A DNA stretch of 64,000 nt from an uncultured Desulfovibrio sp. (GCA_913063155.1 CAJXYU010000001.1:124001-188000), one strand, 5' to 3'. Positions 1-8,847 are shown, numbered from the stretch's first letter. Translations and numbers: made by a program. The notes: generated by a model not told the origin, from the letters alone.

Positions 1-105
1 GGGAACCTCAAGCTTCCGTCCTGCCGTTGACAAAGAAGTAAAACCGCCGGACCAAGCTCCTCTCCAAGAAACTCCGGGCAGGAACATGGATTGAAAGCAA
101 AGGCG

Positions 106-1371
106 CTACGCCTCGGCCATGCAGCACGTTTCATCCTGAATGTCGCTGATGTCCGCGCAGAGAATCATGTCCTTGTTCAACTTCCGGTGATGAAAGACGT
201 GAGCGATAGTGATACACCGATTGCCCGATGCCAGGGAGATGTAGGGGGCGGTGGTGAACTTTTCCAACCCGGCCCGCAACGGCAGATAGTATTCCTTGAG
301 GGAGTGATCGGTCCCCTGGTTGGCGGGTTCGTAAAGCAGGCGCTTGCTGCGCTTGAGTTTGTCCGGGTTGCAGACGGTGCTGGAAACCTGAACGCCGCGC
401 ATATCCAGGACGTAGAGGCATTCGATCATCGGGTGGGCGTCCACGAAACGAGCCAATTCCCGGTCCATATTTTTGCCTGTGTCCGCATCCACCGCGGCGA
501 TCTCCATGCCCAGAGTAAGCATGAGGGCATCGTACTGATTCAGGCGGTACTTGTTCTCGCTGACGCGGCGGGTGACCAAAGTCTCGTAGGATGAAGCCAG
601 GGAATCCACGGCCTCGCGCAGGCCGGAATAGCCGGATGTCGGGTTGCCGGGCCTGGCGAAATGAAAACCCTGAAACACATCCACGCCGTTTTCCAGCAGA
701 CAGAGCGCTTCTTCCTGACACTCCACACCTTCGGCCACCACCAATGCCCCGATACGCCCGGCCATCTGCACGAAGCTCTTGACCACCTCCACCTTATGGA
801 ACTGCTCATGAATACCGGAAATAAGCGACCGGTCCATCTTGAGCACGTCCGGCTTGATGAGCGGAATGCGGTCCAGGTTGGAATATCCCGCGCCCACATC
901 GTCCAGGGCAATAAGAAAATCCCTGCTGCGGTAGAACTCCACGAAGTCCAGCAATACGTCAGTGTTGTCGGCTCTGGATTCAATTATCTCTATGATGATG
1001 TTGCTGGGAGAGACGCCGTATTTGCGGACCGCCTTGAGCAGGTTTCGTGTTCCCCTGGCGCTCACCCCGAGACAGGAGACATCCATGTTTACGGAGAGCA
1101 TGAGACTGCGGTCGGCCCATTGCAGGTGGGAAAAGGACTCCAGAGCCTTTTCCCGGCAGGCCCGGTCCAGTGCCAGGCGGGTCCGCCGCTCCGTGGCCAG
1201 GGCAAAGAGAAAGGAGGGGGGAATGGTTTCGCCCGTTGCCGGGTCGATGCCGCGAGTCAAAGCTTCCAAGGCAAAGACCGATTTACGCTTCAAGGAAACC
1301 AGGGGTTGAAAAACCGTCTTGAGATGCCCCTGTTCGATGATTTCGAGAACGGTCCTGTCCGGATGTTGCAT
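106..1371 (-). CDS. EAL-domain cyclic-di-GMP phosphodiesterase-like protein with C-terminal sensory-like region
   Basis: ORF 421 aa; EALTRG near N-terminus, IEIIES, LDDVGAGYSN, LKMDRSLI, VVAEGVE motifs typical of EAL domains. Confidence 0.9.
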   Translation of the reverse strand: MQHPDRTVLEIIEQGHLKTVFQPLVSLKRKSVFALEALTRGIDPATGETIPPSFLFALATERRTRLALDRACREKALESFSHLQWADRSLMLSVNMDVSCLGVSARGTRNLLKAVRKYGVSPSNIIIEIIESRADNTDVLLDFVEFYRSRDFLIALDDVGAGYSNLDRIPLIKPDVLKMDRSLISGIHEQFHKVEVVKSFVQMAGRIGALVVAEGVECQEEALCLLENGVDVFQGFHFARPGNPTSGYSGLREAVDSLASSYETLVTRRVSENKYRLNQYDALMLTLGMEIAAVDADTGKNMDRELARFVDAHPMIECLYVLDMRGVQVSSTVCNPDKLKRSKRLLYEPANQGTDHSLKEYYLPLRAGLEKFTTAPYISLASGNRCITIAHVFHHRKLNKDMILCADISDIQDETCCMAEA

Positions 1372-1461
1372 GGAGGCTCCGCTGGGTGGCTTTGTTCGCG
1401 CGTCCGCCGGGGAGGCCGATCCTCCCCGGCGTGTCGGGTGGAGTGTATGTGATCGCGTTCC

Positions 1462-1794
1462 TTAGAGGATTCCGTCTTCACCTGTTCTGATGCGCATGGC
1501 CTTGGCCAGATCCATCACGAAGATGACGCCGTCACCTTCGTTGCCGGTCTTGGCTGCGGATTCAACGGCTTTGATGGTCGGCTCCAGGAAATTGTCGTTG
1601 ACGCCGATCTCCAGGCGGACCTTCTTGAGCAGGTTCACTTCGATTTCCACGCCGCGATAGGTTTCGGTGAACCCTTTCTGACGGCCGGAACCGAGTACGT
1701 TGGTCACGGACAGGGAGTAGACCTCCTTGGCGTACAATGCCTGCTTAACATCGTTGAGTTTTTCGGGTCTGATGTATGCTATGACGAGCTTCAT
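1462..1794 (-). CDS. glnK: Nitrogen regulatory protein PII (GlnB/GlnK family)
   Basis: 110 aa [20 protein letters not shown]...[12 protein letters not shown]...GDGVIFV; PII signature, directly downstream of amt. Confidence 0.93.
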   Translation of the reverse strand: MKLVIAYIRPEKLNDVKQALYAKEVYSLSVTNVLGSGRQKGFTETYRGVEIEVNLLKKVRLEIGVNDNFLEPTIKAVESAAKTGNEGDGVIFVMDLAKAMRIRTGEDGIL

Positions 1795-1827
1795 GGCTTT
1801 TCTCCTTATATAATGATTATGGATGCC

Positions 1828-3192
1828 CTATTCCGTGGTGAAGAGCTGGAAGCCATTGTAGGACTCGGAACCATGCTCGGCCACGTCCAGACCTTTGAGT
1901 TCCTCTTCCTTGGTGACGCGAAGTCCCAGAAGAGCCTTGATGACGGCAAACATGATGTATCCACCGCCGAACGCCCACAGGAAGAAAGCACCCACACCCA
2001 GGAGCTGCACGCCAAGCAGGGAGGCGCCGCCGCCCATAAACAGGCCGTCGCCCACGTTGAACAGGCCGCAGGAGATGGTTCCCCAAGCACCGCACACGCC
2101 GTGCACGGAAACCGCACCCACGGGGTCGTCCACTTTCAGAACCTTGTCGATAAACTCGATGGACAGGACCACCAGCACACCGGCGACAAGACCGATAATG
2201 ATGGACGGACCGGGAGTGACCGTGGCGCAGGGAGCAGTGATACCCACCAAGCCGGCCAGCGCTCCGTTCATGGTCATGGAGATATCAGGCTTGCCGAAAC
2301 GGACCCAGGAAATGACCATTGCACCGAGCACGCCTGCAGCGGCTGCCAGGGAGGTGTTCATGGCGATCAGGCCGATGGTGTTGTCTGCGGTGGTGGTGGA
2401 GCCGGGGTTGAACCCGAACCAGCCGAACCAGAGAATGAATACGCCCAATCCAGCCAAGGGGATGTTGTGTCCCGGGATGGCCTTTGCCTTGCCGTCCTCG
2501 GTGTATTTGCCGATGCGGGGGCCGAGCACCATGGCGCCTGCCAAGGCCAGCCAACCGCCTACGGAGTGGACCACGCTGGAACCGGCGAAGTCGTTGAAGC
2601 CCATACCCTCAAGCCAACCTGCACCGGAATCGCCCAGCCACAGGCTGCCCCAAGCCCAGTGACCGGAGATGGGATAGATCAGGCCGGTGACGATGATGGA
2701 AACCAGCACGTAGTTGGAAAATTTGGTGCGTTCCGCCATGCCACCCGACACGATGGTTGCGGAAGTGGCGGCGAACACGCTCTGGAAGAACCAGAAGGTA
2801 TAGGTCCAGGGGAGGTCCGCATCGGCCACCCCGCTCAGGGAGAAGCCGGAACTGCCTATGAAACCGCCCACATCCGTGCCGAACATGAGGGCGAATCCAA
2901 ACAGGAAGAAGATGACCGAACCGGCGGCAAAGTCCAGGAAGTTCTTCATCATGATGTTCCCGGCGCTCTTCGCGCGGGTGAATCCGGCCTCAACGCAGCC
3001 GAATCCGGCCTGCATGAACATGACCAGAATGGCGGCGATCAGGGTCCAGAGGATGTTGGCATTATCCTGCGTCAGATACTCGCCCCCCTCTCCCGCAAAG
3101 GCGATAGCGGGCGTAAGGGCAATAGTGGCCACCACAAGGTGCGCCAGGAGCCTTTTGAACCAGTTTTTCCGGGCATACAGTCCGAACAGCAT
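1828..3192 (-). CDS. amtB: Ammonium transporter (Amt family)
   Basis: ORF 1828..3267; the likely start is ATG at 3192 with an AGGAGG SD, because the upstream part of the ORF overlaps a sigma54 promoter; GGMAERTKFSNYV, FNDFAGSSVVHSVGG, ITAPCATVTP motifs. Confidence 0.93.
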   Translation of the reverse strand: MLFGLYARKNWFKRLLAHLVVATIALTPAIAFAGEGGEYLTQDNANILWTLIAAILVMFMQAGFGCVEAGFTRAKSAGNIMMKNFLDFAAGSVIFFLFGFALMFGTDVGGFIGSSGFSLSGVADADLPWTYTFWFFQSVFAATSATIVSGGMAERTKFSNYVLVSIIVTGLIYPISGHWAWGSLWLGDSGAGWLEGMGFNDFAGSSVVHSVGGWLALAGAMVLGPRIGKYTEDGKAKAIPGHNIPLAGLGVFILWFGWFGFNPGSTTTADNTIGLIAMNTSLAAAAGVLGAMVISWVRFGKPDISMTMNGALAGLVGITAPCATVTPGPSIIIGLVAGVLVVLSIEFIDKVLKVDDPVGAVSVHGVCGAWGTISCGLFNVGDGLFMGGGASLLGVQLLGVGAFFLWAFGGGYIMFAVIKALLGLRVTKEEELKGLDVAEHGSESYNGFQLFTTE

Positions 3193-3239
3193 CTTTGTTT
3201 CCTCCTTATGGAATGCGTTTTGCGACTCCCACTCATTAG

Positions 3240-3254
3240 GCAACCAACGTGCCA
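3240..3254 (-). promoter_or_regulatory. Sigma54 (-24/-12) promoter for amtB-glnK
   Basis: Minus-strand TGGCACG-TTGG-TTGC matches consensus TGGCACG-N4-TTGC, about 48 bp upstream of the proposed amt start. Confidence 0.85.
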
Positions 3255-3482
3255 AAAAACTCAACACACTGAATTAACTCAATAAAATTATTTTCAAACT
3301 CAACGCGCTTAAATTGAAATTTACATTTTGGTCACATTGTTTTGTTGCTGACTTTTGTTATTTTCAAAATTGTAATATTAAAACTTTTGTTTAAAGATAC
3401 AAAAATGTATTTTATACAAAATCGTGTATTAAATGTATTTAAAAAGACTTCTTGACAAGCGGGGCGGCTCTCCATTAGCCAT

Positions 3483-3581
3483 ATGGACATGGATAAATTC
3501 TTCAGCAGCAACACCTTTTCCTACCTGTATTTTTGGTACTGGTTTATTCGCGCCCGCGGGCACGGAAGGGTTGTGCTGTAG
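3483..3581 (+). CDS. Aromatic-rich leader peptide (candidate attenuator peptide) [32 protein letters not shown]
   Basis: Manual translation from ATG 3483 (alternative ATG 3489) to TAG 3579-3581; contains YLYFWYWF; precedes the terminator at 3611-3645 and the aromatic operon. No strong Shine-Dalgarno seen. Confidence 0.8.
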   Translation: MDMDKFFSSNTFSYLYFWYWFIRARGHGRVVL

Positions 3582-3624
3582 CCGAAAAAAGGTACAGAAA
3601 AAGAACTTCCAAGGGCCGCGGGCG
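3551..3624 (+). promoter_or_regulatory. Candidate antiterminator helix of the aromatic-operon attenuator
   Basis: CGCCCGCGG (3551-3559) is perfectly complementary to CCGCGGGCG (3616-3624), which overlaps the terminator 5' arm. Confidence 0.65.
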
Positions 3625-3645
3625 AAAAAGCCGGCGGCCCTTTTT
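3611..3645 (+). terminator. Leader intrinsic terminator (attenuator) upstream of the aromatic supraoperon
   Basis: AAGGGCCGC (3611-3619) / GCGGCCCTT (3634-3642), inner GGC/GCC, then TTTTT; no plus-strand full-length gene lies upstream. Confidence 0.85.
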
Positions 3646-3703
3646 CTATAGCTGGGCCGACCCGGCCATCGCTCCGGCTCGAGGGCCACAAAGGAGAGAC
3701 GTA

Positions 3704-4501
3704 ATGCATATCGGCAAAGCCATCAGGTTGGAGCGCATCTTCGACCGCAACACGGGAAGAACCATCATCGTTCCCATGGACCACGGCGTCACTGTCGGGC
3801 CCATCGACGGCCTCGTGGACATGAAGGAAGCCGTGGGCCGAGTGGTCGAGGGCGGCGCAAACGCCGTTGTCGAACACAAGGGCCTGGTTCGTTGCGGTCA
3901 TCGCGCCGAAGGCAAGGACATCGGCCTCATTGTTCACCTGTCAGCCTCCACCTCTCTGTCACCGTTCCCCAACGCAAAATGTCTGGTCGCATCCGTGGAG
4001 GACGCCATCCGCCTGGGCGCTGACGCCATCAGCATTCACTGCAACCTGGGGGCCGAAACCGAAGCCGACATGCTTCGCGATTTCGGCAAGGTCGCCACGA
4101 ACGCCGCCAACTGGGGCATACCGCTGATGGCCATGGTTTACGCGCGCGGCCCCAAAATCAAGAATGAATACGACCCGGCCGTAGTGGCGCATTGCGCCCG
4201 AGTGGGCACCGAGCTGGGTGCGGACGTGGTCAAGGTCTGCTACACCGGCGACCCGGAAACCTTCAGCCGCGTCACCGACGCCTGCTGCATACCTGTGGTC
4301 ATCGCGGGCGGCCCCAAACTTGACAGCACCGAAGACTTCCTGCGAATGGTGCATGATTCCATCGAAGCTGGCGGCGCAGGCCTTTCCGTCGGCCGCAACG
4401 TCTTCCAGCACAAGGACCCCACCCGTCTCGTGGAGGCGCTGAACATGGTCGTCCACCAGGACGCGGAAGTGAAGGACGCACTCGCCCACGTCGGCGAATA
4501 A
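3704..4501 (+). CDS. 2-amino-3,7-dideoxy-D-threo-hept-6-ulosonate synthase (class I aldolase family, archaeal-type aromatic pathway)
   Basis: [34 protein letters not shown]...; ATG 3704 with GGAG SD; followed by DHQ synthase II. Confidence 0.88.
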   Translation: MHIGKAIRLERIFDRNTGRTIIVPMDHGVTVGPIDGLVDMKEAVGRVVEGGANAVVEHKGLVRCGHRAEGKDIGLIVHLSASTSLSPFPNAKCLVASVEDAIRLGADAISIHCNLGAETEADMLRDFGKVATNAANWGIPLMAMVYARGPKIKNEYDPAVVAHCARVGTELGADVVKVCYTGDPETFSRVTDACCIPVVIAGGPKLDSTEDFLRMVHDSIEAGGAGLSVGRNVFQHKDPTRLVEALNMVVHQDAEVKDALAHVGE

Positions 4502-4519
4502 CCCAACGGAAAGATCGAC

Positions 4520-5503
4520 ATGAAACGTATCGTCTTCAAGGCCATCCCCTACGACAAACACCTCGTCACCCTTGCGCTCGAATCCGGTGTGGACGCGGTC
4601 ATGGTGGAGCCCGACCAGGTGGAGGGCGTCAAATCCCTGAGCCAGATCGAAGTCATCACCCCCGACGTCATGCCCAGTGTGGAGCTCTCCCAAAAGGCCG
4701 ACGAGGAAACCGCGGTCAAGCGCATACAGGCTGGGGAAAACGTGGTCCTGGCCAAGGGCTGGGAAATCATCCCCGTGGAAAACATCCTGGCCCAGGTTCA
4801 GACTCTGGCGCTGGAAGCGGAAAGCCTGGACCGCGCAGTACTGGCCGCAGGAGTACTGGAACGCGGGGCCGACACCATCGTGGTCCTGCCCGAGGGCGCA
4901 TCCGACCTCAAGCAAATAGTCAAGGAACTCAAACTCTCCCAGGGAACCATGCAGCTCTCCGAAGCAACCGTCACGGAAGTCCGTCCCGCGGGACTCGGCC
5001 ATAGAGTCTGCGTGGACACCACGAGCGTGCTCAAGAAAGGCCAGGGAATGCTGATCGGCAACTCCTCGGCCTTTACTTTTTTGGTACACGCGGAAACCGA
5101 ATCCAACCCATACGTGGCCGCCCGCCCGTTCCGGGTCAATGCAGGAGCGGTGCACGCCTATTGCTCCATGCCCGGCGACAGGACCAGCTACCTCGAGGAA
5201 CTGGCCTCGGGTGACGATGTGCTCATCGTGGGCGCGGACGGCGAAACCTCCCTGGCCACCGTGGGCCGCTGCAAGGTGGAGATCCGCCCCATGCTGCTCA
5301 TCAAGGCCGAGGTGAAAACCAAGGAAGGCGTCGCCCAAGGCCAGGTATTCCTGCAGAACGCGGAAACCATCCGCGTGGTCTCGGCCAAAGGCGAACCGGT
5401 CAGCGTGGTCACCCTCAAGGTGGGCGACAAGATCCTGGTGAAGACCGATCAGGCAGGCCGCCATTTCGGCATGCGCATCACCGAAGACATCAAAGAAGGC
5501 TAA
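4520..5503 (+). CDS. 3-dehydroquinate synthase II (archaeal AroB' type)
   Basis: Family-typical protein with LGHRVCVDTTSVLKKGQGMLIGNSS, PFRVNAGAVHAY and GEPVSVVTLKVGDKIL; operon context. Confidence 0.88.
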   Translation: MKRIVFKAIPYDKHLVTLALESGVDAVMVEPDQVEGVKSLSQIEVITPDVMPSVELSQKADEETAVKRIQAGENVVLAKGWEIIPVENILAQVQTLALEAESLDRAVLAAGVLERGADTIVVLPEGASDLKQIVKELKLSQGTMQLSEATVTEVRPAGLGHRVCVDTTSVLKKGQGMLIGNSSAFTFLVHAETESNPYVAARPFRVNAGAVHAYCSMPGDRTSYLEELASGDDVLIVGADGETSLATVGRCKVEIRPMLLIKAEVKTKEGVAQGQVFLQNAETIRVVSAKGEPVSVVTLKVGDKILVKTDQAGRHFGMRITEDIKEG

Positions 5504-5507
5504 GGCC

Positions 5508-6608
5508 ATGGCAGAGAAGAACGACTCCCCGCTCAAGGACATGCGCGTCCGCATCGACCAACTGGACAAAAAGATCGTCGCATTGCTCAACCAACGCGCC
5601 GACGTCAGTCTCGAAGTGGGACGCTACAAGGCCAAACGCGACGAGCCCATCTACATGCCGTTCCGAGAGCGCGAGGTCATGAACAAGATCGCCGAGCGCA
5701 ACCCCGGCCCCATGCCGGAAAAGCACCTGCGCGCCATCTACAAGGAGATAATGTCCTCCTCGCGCAGGCTGCAACGCCCGGAACGCACCGTCTATCTCGG
5801 TCCGGAAGGCACCTTCTCCTACTTCGCGGCAGTGGAACACATGGGGCATTCCCAGCATCTGACTCCCAAGGCCAACTTCGAGGAAATCTTTCGTGCGGTG
5901 GCCATCGAGGGCGCGGAACTGGGCGTCATTCCCCTGGAAAACTCCCTGGAGGGCACCGTAGGACAGGTGGTCGACCTGTTCATGGCCTACCCGGTCTACA
6001 TCCAAGGCGAAATATACAACCGCATCAGCCACTGCCTCATGAGCAAGGTGGACAGCATCGACAAGGTGGAAGCCGTCTACTCCCACCCCCAACCCCTGGA
6101 ACAGTGCCGGGAATGGCTGCACGCCAAGCTGCGCGATTGCCCGCGACTGCCCACCGCTTCCACGGCCACCGCCGCCAAGGTGGCCCAGGAACAGCCCGGC
6201 GCCGCGGTTGTGGGCAACGCCAGGCTGGCAGACATGTACGACCTGAACATCCTGGCCCGGAACATCGAGGATTCCCCGGACAACTGGACCCGGTTCCTGG
6301 TCATCGCCCCTTCGCCCTGCCGCGAGGACGAGCGCGACAAGACCACCATCCTGTTCACCACCCCGGACAGCCCGGGTGCGCTGGCGGGAGTGCTGAACAC
6401 CCTGGCGGGCAAGGGCATCAACATGACCAAGCTGGAGTCCCGGCCGATGCGCAACGAAAAATGGAAGTACGTCTTTTTCACGGACCTGGAATGCGACCTT
6501 TCCAAGGCCGAATACGAATCAATGCTGAACAGGCTGCGCAAGCAGTGCCATACCCTGCGCGTTCTCGGGAGCTACCCTTCCGGACGGCAGGAGAATGGAG
6601 AGAGATAG
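5508..6608 (+). CDS. pheA: Bifunctional chorismate mutase/prephenate dehydratase
   Basis: N-terminal chorismate mutase (RVRIDQLDKKIVALLNQRA), then VYLGPEGTFSYFAA, NSLEGTVGQVVDL and C-terminal ACT (ESRPMRNEKWKYVFFTDLE). Confidence 0.95.
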   Translation: MAEKNDSPLKDMRVRIDQLDKKIVALLNQRADVSLEVGRYKAKRDEPIYMPFREREVMNKIAERNPGPMPEKHLRAIYKEIMSSSRRLQRPERTVYLGPEGTFSYFAAVEHMGHSQHLTPKANFEEIFRAVAIEGAELGVIPLENSLEGTVGQVVDLFMAYPVYIQGEIYNRISHCLMSKVDSIDKVEAVYSHPQPLEQCREWLHAKLRDCPRLPTASTATAAKVAQEQPGAAVVGNARLADMYDLNILARNIEDSPDNWTRFLVIAPSPCREDERDKTTILFTTPDSPGALAGVLNTLAGKGINMTKLESRPMRNEKWKYVFFTDLECDLSKAEYESMLNRLRKQCHTLRVLGSYPSGRQENGER

Positions 6609-6612
6609 GACA

Positions 6613-7974
6613 ATGAGCAACGACCCGAACGGAATCATCACGGTGCAGGCCCCGGCCTCCAAATCCATGTCGCACCGCACCCTCATCGCGGCTTCCCTGG
6701 CCAATGGAGAATCCGTCGTCTCCGGCCTGCTGGATTCGGACGATATCACCCGTACCCGAGGCTGCCTGGCCGCCTGCGGTGCAAAATTCGAGGAAACCGA
6801 CGACGGCGCGCTGCGCGTCACCGGCGCCGAGAACGGCCCGCGCGGAGCCAACCCGGACGGCAGGGACCGCGACGCCGAACCGCATGAAATGTATATGCAC
6901 GAGTCCGGCACCACCTGCCGCCTCATGACCGCCGTGGCCGCAGCGGGCAAGGGCAGCTTCCGCATCCATGGCGCACCGCGCATGCACGAACGCCCCATGA
7001 AGGAGCTGTGCGACGCACTCTCCCGCCTGGGCGTACACTTCACCTTCGAAGGCAAGGAAGGCTTCCTGCCGTTTGTCATGGAGACCAAGGGATTCCGGAA
7101 AAAGACCGTGGACATCACCCTGGAGGAATCCAGCCAGTATCTATCCGGCCTGCTCCTGGGCGCGCCCCTGTCGGAAAAGCCCACTCTGGTCACCGTGTCC
7201 GGCAAAAAAGCCGTATCCTGGCCGTACGTGGCCCTGACCCTCCAGGTCATGGAGGACTTCAAGGCCGGCTTCAATGTGGAGATCCTCAAGGAAGGCCGCT
7301 GGACCGAGGTTCCCTGGAGATCCATCCGCCGGGTGGAACCCGGTGAACTGCGCTTCCACGTGGAGCCCGGCAGCTACGAGCCCACCAACTACCGTGTGGA
7401 AGGCGACTGGAGCAACTCCTCCTATTTCCTGGCTGCCGGCGCCGTAGGCAAGAAGCCGGTAAGGGTCATGGGTATTCGCCCGGATTCCCTGCAGGGAGAC
7501 CGTGCCATCATCGACATCCTGGCCGAGATGGGAGCGGGCCTGAACGTGACCCCGGACAAGGGCATCACCATTTACCCCCGAAAACTGCGGGGCGTGAACG
7601 TGGACATGGGCAAATGTCCGGACTTGGTGCCGACCGTGGCCGTGGTGGCCGCCCACGCGGTAAGCCCCACCACCATCCGCAATGTCGCGCACCTGCGGAT
7701 CAAGGAATGCGACCGGCTCCAGGCCTGCGCCGAGCAGATAACCAAGACCGGCTGCAAGGTGGAGCAGTTCGACGACGGCATCAAAATCACTCCGGCTCCG
7801 CTGCCTTCGGGCACGAGCATCGATTTCGAAACCTACGGCGACCACCGCGTCCCCATGAGCATGTCCATCTTCCAGCTCGCGGGCATCACTCCGGTGTTCG
7901 ACAACCCCAAATGCGTCGGAAAATCCTTCCCCGAATTCTTCGACGAATGGAACAAGGTAGTGAAAGGCCAGTAA
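6613..7974 (+). CDS. aroA: 3-phosphoshikimate 1-carboxyvinyltransferase
   Basis: APASKSMSHRTLIAASLANGES, ESGTTCRLMTA, GDHRVPMSMSIFQL; start ATG 6613. Confidence 0.93.
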   Translation: MSNDPNGIITVQAPASKSMSHRTLIAASLANGESVVSGLLDSDDITRTRGCLAACGAKFEETDDGALRVTGAENGPRGANPDGRDRDAEPHEMYMHESGTTCRLMTAVAAAGKGSFRIHGAPRMHERPMKELCDALSRLGVHFTFEGKEGFLPFVMETKGFRKKTVDITLEESSQYLSGLLLGAPLSEKPTLVTVSGKKAVSWPYVALTLQVMEDFKAGFNVEILKEGRWTEVPWRSIRRVEPGELRFHVEPGSYEPTNYRVEGDWSNSSYFLAAGAVGKKPVRVMGIRPDSLQGDRAIIDILAEMGAGLNVTPDKGITIYPRKLRGVNVDMGKCPDLVPTVAVVAAHAVSPTTIRNVAHLRIKECDRLQACAEQITKTGCKVEQFDDGIKITPAPLPSGTSIDFETYGDHRVPMSMSIFQLAGITPVFDNPKCVGKSFPEFFDEWNKVVKGQ

Positions 7975-7975
7975 G

Positions 7976-8764
7976 ATGAGCGACCCCGAGTTTAAGAGCA
8001 TAGCCATCGTGGGCGCACGCGGCCAGATGGGCGGCATGTTCGCAGAGCGTTTCGGCGAACTGGGCTGCGACATCCATCCGCTGGACCGCCCGTTCGATGA
8101 ACAGGCGGCGCACAGGGCGGTTTCGTCCTGCGACCTCCTGCTGCTCTGCGTACCGGTCACGGCCATGGATCAGGTGCTCGGCCAGACCACCCCGCACATG
8201 CCCGAAGGCGCTGTCCTTGCCGACGTAGGGTCGGTGAAGGAACTGCCCCTGCGGGCCATGCTCAGGGCCTACGACGGCCCGGTGGTGGGCACGCACCCCC
8301 TGTTCGGGCCGGTCATTCCCGAGGGGTTCATCCCACGTGTAGCCGTAGTTCCGGGCCGCGAATCCGACACCGGGGCCGCGAACCGGGTGGCGCGAATTTT
8401 CGACGCTGCCGGGTTCACGTCGTTCCTGGCCTCCGCCGAAGAGCACGACAAGGCCATGGCCTTCATCCAGGGTCTCAATTTCACAACCACCGCGGCTTTC
8501 CTGGCCGCAGCCGGGCGCATGCCGGGCATCGAAAATTACGTCACCCCCTCCTTCAACCGCAGGCTGGAAGCGGCCAGAAAGATGCTGACCCAGGACAGCG
8601 AGCTGTTCGGCACCATCGCCGACGCCAACCCCTACCTGCAGGAAACCGCACGCCAGTTCATGACCCTGTTCAGCCTCGCCGCAGGCGGCGAGTTGGACCT
8701 TCTGGCATCTCTGGCACAGTGGTGGTGGCGCAACGACGAACAACAGGAGGGGTGCGTCCGATAG
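7976..8764 (+). CDS. tyrA: Prephenate dehydrogenase
   Basis: IAIVGARGQMGGMFAERF, LADVGSVKELPL, VVGTHPLFGP motifs; ends ...AQWWWRNDEQQEGCVR*. Confidence 0.92.
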   Translation: MSDPEFKSIAIVGARGQMGGMFAERFGELGCDIHPLDRPFDEQAAHRAVSSCDLLLLCVPVTAMDQVLGQTTPHMPEGAVLADVGSVKELPLRAMLRAYDGPVVGTHPLFGPVIPEGFIPRVAVVPGRESDTGAANRVARIFDAAGFTSFLASAEEHDKAMAFIQGLNFTTTAAFLAAAGRMPGIENYVTPSFNRRLEAARKMLTQDSELFGTIADANPYLQETARQFMTLFSLAAGGELDLLASLAQWWWRNDEQQEGCVR

Positions 8765-8801
8765 CCACGAAAACAGGAAAAGGACACCAAGGCCGCACCC
8801 C
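8720..8801 (+). promoter_or_regulatory. Candidate internal trp attenuator: Trp-Trp-Trp codons in the tyrA 3' end plus antiterminator
   Basis: TGGTGGTGG codons 8720-8728; GGGGTGCGTCC (8749-8759) pairs 10/11 with GGCCGCACCCC (8791-8801), the terminator 5' arm; GGCGCA (8727-8732) can pair with TGCGTC (8753-8758). Confidence 0.75.
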
Positions 8802-8821
8802 CCAAGGGATGCGGCCTTTTT
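8789..8821 (+). terminator. Intrinsic terminator between tyrA and trpE (attenuator)
   Basis: AAGGCCGCA (8789-8797) / TGCGGCCTT (8810-8818) perfect 9-bp stem with T-tract at 8817-8821. Confidence 0.88.
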
Positions 8822-8847
8822 ATTTCATAACATGCCAACGGAGAAAA

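Noticed and set aside
1813-3285. 490-aa plus-strand ORF over amtB
   Set aside because: Antisense shadow ORF; composition biased, amtB on the opposite strand is unambiguous.
3433-3651. 72-aa plus-strand ORF MYLKRLLDKRGG... in the aromatic leader
   Set aside because: Overlaps the terminator hairpin in a different frame and lacks aromatic clustering; the 3483-3581 frame is the coherent leader.
3533-3703. N-terminal extension of the ADH synthase ORF ([13 protein letters not shown]...)
   Set aside because: Runs through the leader and terminator hairpin; ATG 3704 has a proper SD and matches family N-termini.
3959-5590. 543-aa minus-strand ORF
   Set aside because: Antisense shadow of the high-GC ADH synthase/DHQ synthase II genes; His/Gly/Asp-rich, no domain signature.
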